Positions 24,501-36,500 of a DNA stretch of 64,000 nucleotides are shown piece by piece (position 1 is the stretch's first letter; the number at the start of each line of letters is the position of its first letter). The translations under genes and the position numbers were made by a program. Source of the stretch: Melanocharis versteri (Eukaryota > Chordata > Aves > Passeriformes > Melanocharitidae); contig VZTG01002000.1 in NCBI GenBank assembly GCA_013397845.1, positions 459,477-523,476 of the forward strand, read 5' to 3'. The notes under the pieces were generated by a model. The model was not told the DNA's origin. It did not search any database and saw nothing but the letters and a program-made list of their open reading frames with translations.

Positions 24501-27500
24501 GTCAGAACTCCTATAAACACATATTATCACATTGCTCAGAAATACCAAGCTGTCACATCTGAATGGAACAGTTCATTTTAAACTAGCCCAGTAAGACTGT
24601 CTTTCAAACACCACTGTTTGTGGATGCTTTCGTGCATGGAAAAATATTAAGTAAGAAAACCCAATGAGAAGATGCGACGATTTCTCCTATTTTGCAATGA
24701 ATTTACTCATGTATATGCAGAGTTTGGGGTGAGTTTATTTCAACTACGTACATTCAAAACTGCATACACTCACTTAAATGCCTATTATTTGTATTTTCTC
24801 AATCTTCTTTTCTGCATTCATTTAGCTTTGTGCATCACGTTTTAAGGATATGTTAATGTGTTCAGTCTAGAAGTGTCTCTCATGTACCTATGGACTTCTA
24901 CAGAAAAAAAGAAGCTTCTCTATAAAACCTCTTCTAAGGAGACTTTCTGTTTCCTGTGATTACCCCTAAAGAGCTGATAGAAAAAGAAACATCAGTTTCT
25001 GAGAAAAATGTCTTTCATTCCCTGTGATATTTTGTAGGCTCTTTAATAATTTGTACTGAAATTAGTGGTGTCCGTCCAACACTGAGGGCCCAAGTAGCAA
25101 TTTCTGCCTGCTGAGCCAAGGAAACGCCCCTAGAAGGGAGCAGGATCCAAAGGATCCCATGTTAATAAGAATTAGTGGCTATCCTGTGAAACTTGCTATT
25201 ATACTAATCTACCTGAACAAGCAACTAGAGACCTGAGACCAGAATCAATTGATAAAATTCTCTGTCATGCTGTGTAAATCAGAAAATACTACCAAAATGT
25301 TTTTTCTAATGTTAGAATCCATTACTATTTTGTGTTAGGTTTATCTTTCTATTACCACTTAATTGAGCTTGTATTTAAAGCAAAAATAACTAAGTTTGGA
25401 ATTTCTGGGGGCTGAGAGTGCGGTGGAATTAATGATTGTCTGGCACACCTGGACAGGGCAAAATATCCCACTTTGCTGTCTGCTTGAGCGATCCTGCTGT
25501 GTTGTGCACAGATCAGCAGTAAGGCTGATCAACACTGGACCAGGGAAAGTGCCTCTGGAAGTAGAAGTTCAATATTCAGTATTAACTGATTTATACAACC
25601 CACAGGGAGGCTGACAACTTTAGTACATAAAGGAGTGTTGGAGGTTAAGATTTTTCTTTTTTTTTTTTTCTCTTTCTCTCAGGGAATTTTGTCCCATCTG
25701 TTGCCTAGGAGATGATAACGACTGGTACTTAAGAGAGACAAAAGCAGTGACCATGGTAGGGGGAAGGGTGCAGCAGGCTACTTTCTTACCTGAGGGATTT
25801 TCTCTTGGGAAGGCAAAGATACCATGAGACTTTAGCTAGGGGGTGAGGGGTGAGAGCTCAGCTCTTAGCTCTCTCTCGCTCCTGGGATCGGAGGGAGAGA
25901 CAGCCAGTCTGTGGCAGTTGCTGTGAGAAAAATTTGCTGCCACTGCAGAGCTCCATCTTTTTACTGCATCTCCTGTGAGTGAGGCTTTGCTCGTAGGAGC
26001 AGCTGGTGAACTGAGGCCTTATGGAACACCCTGCCTCACTGGAAAAGACCCTCACCATCTACTCGGTTGCCTCAGGGGAAAAGTCGGGACCCTTCCCCCT
26101 CCCCGGAGGGCGCGTCTCTCCGGCTGTGGCTGTTTTCTGCCACTGCCTCAGGCTTTTTTGCGACACTCTAACCCAATGCCTCGTGTCCACCCGACTCCCC
26201 GTGGCTCCTGCTAAGGCTGCAAAGCTTTCTGTTACATTTTGTTTGCCACCCTGGAGCGTGCCTGCCTCTGCCATTCCACCCGCCGCTCTGAGGCTCCCGC
26301 TGCAGCCCGTCCCGCCATCCAGCCCGCCCGCCATCGCCGCGTGAGGGAGATGCGGCTGAGCTCGTGCCACAGCGCCCCCTGCGGGCGAGGGGGAATCACC
26401 GCACCTGCCCTGCCCGGCCGGGAGCCACCAGCGCCCCCTGCCGGCTGTGACCGGAACTGCACCGACGGGAAAGCGCCTGCGGCCGAGAGAAAGCTGCGAC
26501 TGGGTTTGTGGTTTGTTTGTTGTTGCTGCCACTGTCATTGTTTGTTTGCCTTGTTATACAGACACATTCTAGTAAAGAACTGTTATTCCTTTTCCCATAT
26601 CTTTGCCTGAAAGCCCCTGAATTTCAAAGTTATAATAATAATTCAGAGAGAAAGAGGTCATATTTTCCATTCCAAAGCAGGTTCCTGCCTTCCTTGGCAG
26701 ACACCTGTCTTTCAAACCAAGACAAGGAACGGAATGAAACCATAGTACTCATTCTATCTGTGACCTGAATTCCAGTTTCAGCTTAGCCTAGCAGCAGTGA
26801 AAAATCTTGTACATGTACTGTGCCATTTAACTGGAAACTGTTATTTTTCTCTACCAGTTTGAGTCTCTGCGGCACATTCCATTGAAGGAAATGGAATTCT
26901 GTTCTGTATCACAGGGAAAAATGCAGATCTAGTAAATAAACGCAAGACAACAGCTTTAAACATGGCATGCGCTGCATATTTTAAAGTTGGCACCAAGATT
27001 TGTTAAAATGTGTGTAATATATGCACGAAGATGGGAAAATACTCAGCCAGATGGCACACCAGAAATAACACATACTTCCTATTTATGACGAGATAATCTG
27101 AATTGAAGCAGTATTTTCTAATTGGATAAACATGGGCCTAGGAGCCTGGGAGGTCTAAATTTTACTTTCAACACTAACACTACTCACAGGGTGGTCCTAG
27201 ATACAAGATTCTACTACGTCTCAGCCTTCCCTTCAGTAAATGGGGATAAATACTGCCTAATGTATCCTATGTACATCGACAAGACACAAGATATTTCCTT
27301 GTAACACTGGAAAACCGATAAGCCCTTGCCACCTGATACTTAAGACAACTTTTCCAATTTGAAAAGGATAGAAAACATGTAAGCAGGGAAAAATGATGAA
27401 GCACAATGAAAAATATGCTTAGAATGTCAAATGAAATGACACAGCCTCAGGACAACTAGGGTAGGAAAACTTGAGTAAAGATGACATTGCACCCTCTTAT

Positions 27501-30500
27501 AACACATTTGTCATTTCCCAGACCTTCCCCAGAGTTTTGCTTGCACGTACCAACTAAAGTTAGGTCTGTTGCCTGAGGAAATCGACTTTCTTCATCTAGC
27601 AGAGACAGGAGACCCATGGGTTTCTGAAGGAACATATCTAGAAGTGGACGGTTGTCCTCATACTCCACTGTAGTAGCATCAATTCCCTCACTCTGATATT
27701 CCATCTACAAAAGTCACCAGCACAGTTTTAATATTGAACCAGTAAAAGCAACATCATCACTAGGGCATTTATGACGCACAGCAATGCTCTCTAGGCCTCA
27801 ACAACATTATTTCCAAAACTTCAACAGAAAGATGTCATTATCTCACATTTAAATTACATACCCATTTTATAAAGTACTTCTGAGTATGATTATGGTGTAG
27901 GATGCTGGATTCAGCTAGACCTCAGCAGAGTTGAATTTACCTGCTCCAGTGCAAAGATATGTTGATTGAAATAAAACTGGATCTGTTCATTAGCAATATT
28001 TATGCACAGCTGTTCAAAAGAATTTCTTGCGAAGTTCTCAAATCCAAATATGTCTAGTATCCCAACATTCATCCCACTTTCAGCATTGCTGCATGTGAAA
28101 ATACAAACAAAATTCATTATGGGCAACACCAAGTTAAAATAAAAATAAACTTGGTTACTAAGAACCTAAGACAACTTGTGCATTTGTTCAGCATCGCTAA
28201 AACTTTTGTTTTGCACTTGCTTCTTGCAAATTTCCACGAAGAAGGCAGGAAAATCATAGGTACAAAGTAACAGACACTTAGCACCCATATTGAAACAAGG
28301 GGTTTCAGTAGGTAGATCCCAAATAAAATCTACTGTCTGCTCCTCCAGGCAGACAAAAGGTGTCAAGGTTTAATGGTATGCTTTTGCTACACTTATTCAG
28401 AAGGGTAATTACCAAGTCTGCTGCTGCTACTAGCTGCACTGTTAAAAGTCCATGTGCTAACTCAAGTACACTCAGTCACCACCAGAACTGCATTGAGACG
28501 GATGAGAATATGTCTATGTGACATAGTGAAGTAGCAAGCAGAGATCTCAGATCAGTGGCATTTTCACATCACCTGAGAGGTTCCCTTGTTTCTAAAATCT
28601 CTACAGCTTCTTCAAAAAATCAAACCAGCCAGATCAGTGCCTGGCAATGAAATCATAAGGATGCACAAAATAATGTTTCTGTAATTATTAAAAAAAAAAC
28701 CAAAATCACATCTCAAGTAGCAGCACAATAATAATCTGAAATCTGCATTTATTACTTGCTTACAAAAGCAGGGTGACTTTAAGGACTGCGAATACATACT
28801 GAAGTTTTTCAGTGTACTTCAATTATTTATTAGCCTTTTGTATGATTTTCATGTTCGCTACATAGGAAGCATCTTTTAAAAAAATTGTACAGCATTTCAA
28901 CCACCCAATTTCCATTGACTTCAGTAGCTAAATTCTATTCAGCTCTTTGAAAATGATGGGCTTAATGTCCTGGAAACAGGATTCCGTATCACAGCATGAA
29001 AGCCATTTTGAAGCCCTAGCCAAAATAAACACAGCACTCTTTCTGCAAAATCAAAAATATACAAATGGATGAACCCATCAGACATACGCACAGTAAGTAC
29101 ACATGATTCAGTGATGTGTAACTTGCCATATATTTTTATCTGGCTGAAGCAGCGTATTAATACGATTTACAATCCAGCTGAAGAGCCGGCCATAAAGTGC
29201 TTTAGACATGGCATCTCGCACGTCCGCTGCTTTGTCCACGGTGTTTGTTCGGATAATAGTCTCCCCCCGTGTTACAACACAGTGGGAGGTTAGGGCCTCT
29301 TGAAGTTCTTCTGACCCAATGCTTAGTAGCGCAGCAGCTAAAAGACAGTGGAAAAAGACACACAACTGTGACTATGCAGTGCAGATCACCAGCATTGACC
29401 AACAGCTACCACGAGCTAGAGACTATTACAGATAGAGTCAAATTGCACATACAGAACTGACAATGTTAAAAAGTATATACCATTATCTAAGGCTTCTGGG
29501 TTAGGAACCTCACTTTTATCTGTTTGGTGTTGTGAAGAAATAGCAGCAAACTCAATATTTCCAGTATTTAAGATTCCCGTCAGTATTCTGTACACTGAGT
29601 ACACTTCCTGTAAAAGATGACAAAAAGCACTTTTAAGGAATTCAGTTAGATACACACATCATATTTAGGCTATGAAAGAGAAGCATAGGCACTGGAATGG
29701 CTATTAAAGCCTGTAGCTTTCTCTGAGACCAAATTCTACAAGTTCAAGTAAGCATCTATTTACATAAGAAATAGTGCAACAGAATCGCCCGAGTACTAGC
29801 TGGGACCTCAGGCTGGTCTTGCCTTCTGAGTGTGTGGTTATGCTCTCACAGCTCATTTCTGTCAGAGATTTTGTGGCTCACAAAATTTTGTACTTCCACA
29901 AAACCAAAGGGCAGCACCAAAGGTGGTTTTCATAAAGAAGGTCAATAATGGTTTAGCAACTGAATCTCTTACCTCATCAGTAAATCCTATAATTCTAAAA
30001 CAATGCTGAATTGCTTCAAATTGTCTTCCATAGGAATCTTTAGTAACAATATCATGCATTACTCTTCCAGTTTCATTATCAATATATCTAAACAGAGTGG
30101 GAGAAAGAAAGCATCACACTACCATATGTGTCAATAAAAGTTCCAATGACTTCAATGCAAGTACCTCAGTAACTGGAAAGAACATTTATCTTGGGAACTT
30201 TCAATTATATAGTTTGATGCTAATTCATAAGAAGCTTTTGTTTCTGTTGCATTAACATCTGCTTATTCTTCGTTAATGTCTATTAATGTTACCAACATTT
30301 CACACACATCTCTTTACCCAGTACAGATCAGATGCACCCAAAGTACAAACACCAATTAAAAACCTCCAAAACATATTCTGGGTTCTTCCTGAACCTGAAG
30401 CATTACGGTAAGAAATCTTAAGGTGGGTTGTCTACATTTGAAAGTATGACAAAATATCTACATAATGAGCTTGGTTCTTCCTCCTCCACTTCTAATAGTT

Positions 30501-33500
30501 CAGCTTCTCAAACAAATACAAATAATTTAATGCCTTAATGTCCATCTTCTTCTCACCTTGGGAGGATTAAAAAAGATCCTTAAGGGATGGAGAAGGATTA
30601 AGAGAGATTTTAAGGCATCATACTGAAAGCAAACGCTGATCAATAGCTAATTATAATGAGCAGTTAAAACACGTGAGTGATAGTTACCTAGGAGGCTTTT
30701 TATCAGGAAGTCTATATTCAGAAAGTTTCTTCTGATGATAAAGGCCAGCATAAATATAATAAAATATATGGAAATTTTTTTCTCCCCTGGAAAAAAAAAA
30801 GTATCCTTTTAAAGCACCTGCGTTTATTCTTGTGGCATCTTGTACAATGAATGTAAAAGTAGTTCTTATAATGAGCTCACTGAAGCAAGGTAGCAAATCT
30901 CCCACTTGTTTAAATAGTGTAGGATCAGCAGCTGTGAAACACAGAAAACCCAGTGAACACAACATTTCTCCAAAGAATCAAGTGGCTCTGGCTTCTACTC
31001 CAAAAGAACCAGACTATTCTTGTTGTAGCACTGTACAAAAAATTATTTTTTTAGCAGACAACAGAAAAGTATCTAAACCACAGAATTTTTGATAATTAAA
31101 TCAATTCAAACACTATACAAATGCCATAGGACAGACAATTAATATACCTACACAGCCTGTTTTATGACCCTTGATTTTTCAAGTAGATATTCAGAAATCC
31201 TTGCCCCCATTACAGCTCCTGTAGGTGTAAACATCATTTCCAGGTATTTTCCAAAGCGACTTGAGTTGTCATTGATGGCAGTGCAGGCATTTCCAAATGC
31301 TTCAACCAGAGGATTCACCTGAAGAATTTTCTCACGCAAAGCACGGTTATTGGCCTTGACAGAAGAGATACAAATCAGAAGGATAATTAAAAGAACATAA
31401 TGCTTACCCAAAATCTAATTCTTGCTTCAGAAGAAAATAATCCTTTTCTCATGCTTGTATGGAATTAGGTACTGTGCTAACCTTTCTATTTATACAACAA
31501 GAGGTCCAACAAACTGGTAAGAAAATCTCCCACAGGCAGCAAAATACAGATTCTTCTTTCTCTGCAATTGTTCCACCTCTGACTTGTTTTATAATTAGTT
31601 AAGAGTACCAAAACCACAGTAGACTAAAAATGTCTACTTAGGGTTAACCTGACACAGTTAATTTTCCCATTATTTTGTGCTAATAGCATTACTCATAACA
31701 TTTAAATGTGTAAGAGCTTCTAAGATTAGAGCCACAGCAATATTTGTCATTCTTTATTGTATAAATAAACAATGTTTTATGTGATAAACACTGTAGATAA
31801 CTAAAGGTACTGAACGCTCAGAGTCCGGCACCTTCTCTTTAAAAAACTATTGACTGGCTTGGTGTGAGTCGTACTCCTGCATCTTAATTCAATACTCTCA
31901 CATGCATGACTACTATGTCCCTAAATCAAGTGTGACAATTCACAGGAACAGCTTTAAATATTAAAGATTAAATAAAGTGAACTTTGGGGTAGGGTTGGGA
32001 GGATTTCTTCATAATTTTACATAATTGGCTAGGAAATACCTTTCCCAAAAAGGTCAAATGTTGGACGATCAGATGGGCACTTTCTGTCTTTCCAGCACCA
32101 CTTTCCCCGCTGATGATAATGCACTGAACACACAAAACAAAATATTTAAGCGCATAGTTCACCACATGGTCGATTCCTGCTATTACCATTCCTACCTGTT
32201 ATTTCATGTTTAGTACCAAAACTACAGAATACTTTAAGTGTCAACTCCCTCCTGAAAGGAGAGATCAGCAAAGGCTCAGTGTAATAATTTATTCCCTAGA
32301 TTACTAAAATGCATCTTGCAATGCCTGATCCCAAGGTGCACGCGTGAAGCAGTGACTGAATTTTGAAGAGCTAGAACACATAAACAAGTGACCATGTCTG
32401 AACTCACTGCATTGACTCCATATGAATTAACACAAATCACAGGGTACAGTTGTTTTTAACACACTGACCAAAAGTTTGCTCTGAAAAATAATCTTAAATA
32501 ATAGGTCCCGTGTAGAGAGGTTATTCTGTAGGTGATGCTGATATTCAAGCTAGAACAGCAAACTAGCACCTGAACATTTCAGAAAAATGTGCATCTGTTC
32601 ACTGGGTGATTCTGGGAGGACATATCCACCTTCTTCCTACTTCAGCAGTCCTTAACACATGATATTTTATAGGCTCTTCAAAAGGCTTCCAGACTCAAGA
32701 GACTACCTAGAACGGTCTACATCACTTTTCTTCTCTCTGCTGTTATGCTTCATGTGCAAAATGGAAGTTGAAAGCCAGTTCTCACCTGAACACTGAAGAA
32801 TGCAAATCATAGAAAGTTTGAATTCTAACAGCATATATTATTTGCCCTTCTTTTCCCATGTATTCTACAGACCATCAGTACAAATATTATTCTACTTACG
32901 GTACACTATCAGCTGACATATAATTAAAATGTTAACACTGAGCAGTTGAACAGATTCACATGTTTTTATGCAAACATCTGAAAACTATTTGCATAATACT
33001 GAAAATATACAAGATTCTTGGCTGGGAAAAGATACAAGGTCCTAAAATACTTGATGCAATGTCCCTTCGTAGAGAACTGAGCTTTGTGAAAAGGTTTGAA
33101 AGATGCAGCAGTTATCTGGTGGTACCTTGTGGTACCTGACAGCAGGTGCAGGGACCAACTCTATGTAATGTGTGCAGTATGACATTTGCAGCTCATTTAT
33201 TTGCTTCCTGCCGGTTACTTTTGCTCATGGAAATAGGTAACACATCGATTACACTACCTAACTTAATTGCTTTTGTGTGACTAGGGAAGTCATGCGCAAC
33301 AGTTTACACAGTTAAGGCCCATGAGTCCTTGTAGAATTGGTCAGAACTTGACTATTGCTTCAGGAGAAATACTAGACTGAAATAAACTTTCAAGCTTCAC
33401 AGGAAAAAAAACAAGAGAAAGCTCAATGGATAAAACAAACAGAGACAATACATTTTTAGTCTGGCTACAGTGCTTATCTGGTACACCTTTATGTGAAGAA

Positions 33501-36500
33501 CCAACATAACACTGGCCATGTAACGGAGATAAACAAGGTCTTGTAATACTTCACAAATAGAAAACAGGAAACTGATTTAGATCTGAATGAAGTTTATTTC
33601 CTACAGAGGTACAAAACATATAATAGTAAAGATGCGCAAAGTTAGCCTGACAAGCCGATGTAGTTACCAATCTTTTTCCTCAGATAACAAGTTCTCACGT
33701 AAGTTACTCTGCATGAGTACTTGTTTTCTTTAATGCCTCCATCAAAGAACATGTAAGTCATTAAAGAAGTATTAACCATCTCTCAGGCCAGTGTACTTTC
33801 ACTTAATCAGTAAAACTCCTGCTGTCTTCATCTTCAATGTCCCTTTTATTTGTCTCCTTTTCTTGGCATCTTCTGATTTCAGGCTTTTTATTATTTTTTT
33901 CTGGTTTTGTGACTTTAGGAAAACATTTTCTGTGAATTATTGTGTAATGTGCGAGGTAAAATCAGAAGGATTTTATAAACAAAAATAATTATCAGCCTTC
34001 AATATTCATGTACACACAGCACATCAAATTAGAAAGAGTATGAAGTTATAATCTTAAGAATGTAGTAAAATCTTCTACAGCATGGTATTTTATTCTCATT
34101 AAAATCATTGCTATATAATTGGATTTGTGTCCTTATTACATTTATAATAGACCCATCCTTAATTTATTTTACTAAAAAATTCATTAATGGTTCCTATTTT
34201 TTGTGACTTAGCATCTTCTTGCAAAAGAAAAGTGGTTCAAACTCTGTTAATCTACTATGGCATTGAGAACCTCCTATTTTTCACAAGTGTAAATTACTGA
34301 AATACCTAAGTCAAGATGGGCCTAGAATCAGAGTGCGCAGCAACACTTTGCTGCTGGAGCCAACAGCCAGGACTACATGGGTGTCCAGGAATCTATACTG
34401 CTCAGGTACCTCCATCATCCTATTTGACCTTTCAGTCTCTTTTATATCACTGTGTCCTCTTCAGAACTCCCAAATCTGAACAGATTTCTACTCTGGTTTT
34501 GCTGATATAGGAATACAAGGCTTAAAGAAAAAAAAATCCCAAAATACAACATAACAGAACATTATTCACAGCCCTGTAGCACAGTGGCATTATGGTTAAT
34601 AAAAAACCCAAACCAAAATGAACAGATCCTTACCTGATCCTTGCTGAATGTAACCATGCTTTGGTAGGCAGCATCTGCAGAGGCAAATATGTGGGGGGGA
34701 TTTGATGAACGCTTCACACCATGGTAAAGCTTGGAGAACTAAATTTAAAGAAATACACACAACAGTCAAAATACACAACTTAGCTACATAATTAAGAACT
34801 GAAAAGAGGACAGTGACTATCATCTGCCTGTTCAACAGAAAGCAGTTGCCTGTTATACCACAGAATTTCCACTGAATCACCTGGAAGAGAAGCGGCAATT
34901 CTCGGCACTGCCCAATTTCCAGAATACAAATTATAACACCTAGAACGCACTCTGATGTTTCCCACACAAGACAACGAAGAGAACTGTATCAGAATGAGGA
35001 GAATTTCAAACACAAGCCTTCAATCAAGGAAATAACCCATTTATACAAAAGAAACTTACAGTGAATCTGAAATCTGGCCCCCTATCTGAAGTCCTGATTT
35101 AGGCATCCATGGAGACGAAGTTATTTCTAGCTCCACCTCTCTTCATATTTGTAGGGAATTAAACTGGCCTTTATGTTTACAGCATTTGATTAATTTGTTT
35201 CTTTTAAGCCAGAGCTGATGGCACAGGACATGTAATAACCCACAGTCAGAGCACTTCTTCAGCAAGCAAAAACCTCAGCACGAGGAGGCTCATATAATCA
35301 TCTTCTGTTTCCCAGAAGAAAGCCCTAAATGCTAAACAAGAGGCACAGCTGTGCCTGGGGTAATCTCTGCCCCTCCCGTGGAATTTGTGCCTCCAAGAAG
35401 TGAATGAAATCAAATGAAACTGAATTTAACAAACAAAACAAAACAAATTTTTAGCCACACTGTTCTGGAAAAAGAAAAGGCAGAGGTTTAGTCTGCACTC
35501 CTAACTTCCAGCATCACTTCAGTATTTTAGATAGTGGTGTTAATATAAAATGTAAAGCAACTACTATCCTCAGCTTGGAACCTCTCTTACCTGGGGAGAA
35601 TAAATGCTGAGATTCTGGAAGGGGTTCAAGGCTATCAAAATGTCTCCAACGTAAGTATAAATCTGTAAGTCAGCATAGCGTTTTTGCAGCTGATGGATAA
35701 TTGTATCCTGAGAAGATCACAAAAAGTTTGATAGTTATACAGTATTTTCCACTCAGGAAGATTTTTGTAAATATACTGAGAACACTGTTTAAGAAATACT
35801 TATTGTAAGTTACTGATTATTTTTAAATGCCAAACCCACAAAATCAGATATTTTCAAAATTCTTGCTAATGTCATAAAACTCAGTTAAATGGCAACTCCT
35901 AATTGCAAATTAGAATATTTTCTTATATCGGCCCGAGAAGCAAATCTTCTGAAGAGACAATGGTGGTACACATTATTGCTGCACTTTATAGTACATGTCC
36001 ATTTAATTTTTTTATTTGGCCATGAAACATGGATAATAATTTTTCAAGGATTAAATTTTAAGTAGCGCTAAAAGACTGTTTAAACAGGACACCAGCACAA
36101 TTTAGTATTACGTCTTTTTCTTGCTGGCATGTAATTTAAGGATTATCAACACAGAAATTTACAGATACTCTGCAAATAGGTGATATAGCAAAACACTAAA
36201 TTGATGGTTTTATCACTTTTTATCCAGAAGCTGTAGATAATACATTATCCTATCTAAATCAATTATTTAAGAAAAAAATCACTTAAATCTAGATCTTTAT
36301 GTCTAAACTTCACATTTTAGGAAACTCACAAAAATAATTTAAACTAGCATCACTCATAATTAAGTTTTTCCATATAATAGTATTCATTGCTACTACTTTT
36401 ATGCCACTATATAGATTAAGGAAGTGAGGGCAGCAGATCAGTCATGTAAGAATTCCTTTGCCTAGGTGAGACGAAATATTGGAAGAAGGAATTATTTTCA

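Larger units (their letters stand above)
25636..26724 (+). mobile_element. Probable solo LTR of an avian endogenous retrovirus, antisense to MYO3B
   Basis: The segment starts TGTTGGAGG and ends AACCAAGACA, the TG...CA ends expected of an LTR, with inner TGT/ACA symmetry. It is flanked by AGGAG (25631-25635) and AGGAA (26725-26729), a possible 5-bp target duplication with one mismatch. A T-rich tract follows the start (25651-25680). A GC- and CpG-rich block (about 26090-26480) lies in its second half. A polyadenylation-like AGTAAA sits at 26572-26577, then a 3' end (CAGACACCTGTCTTTCAAAC) that resembles avian ERV LTR ends as I remember them. No internal gag, pol or env is present, so it is a solo LTR. 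Open frames across the GC-rich block are composition artefacts. A plain CpG island is the alternative. Confidence 0.62.
24411..27550 (-). other. MYO3B: MYO3B intron, 3.1 kb, with LTR insertion
   Basis: This intron holds the probable solo LTR at 25636-26724, the most GC-rich part of the window. Sequence on either side is ordinary AT-rich intron with no further recognisable elements. Confidence 0.85.

Noticed and set aside
25858..26480. CpG island as the promoter of a separate gene
   Set aside because: The block sits between probable LTR ends and no first exon or open frame with a recognisable product follows on either strand. An LTR explains it better.
26059..26538. 159-residue open frame on the minus strand
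   Set aside because: It lies wholly in the GC-rich half of the probable LTR, where stops are rare by composition. It has no recognisable domain, and overlapping frames on both strands are equally open.
34596..34967. 123-residue open frame on the minus strand
   Set aside because: It overlaps the real exon 34634-34738 in a different frame from the myosin reading and shows no myosin sequence.
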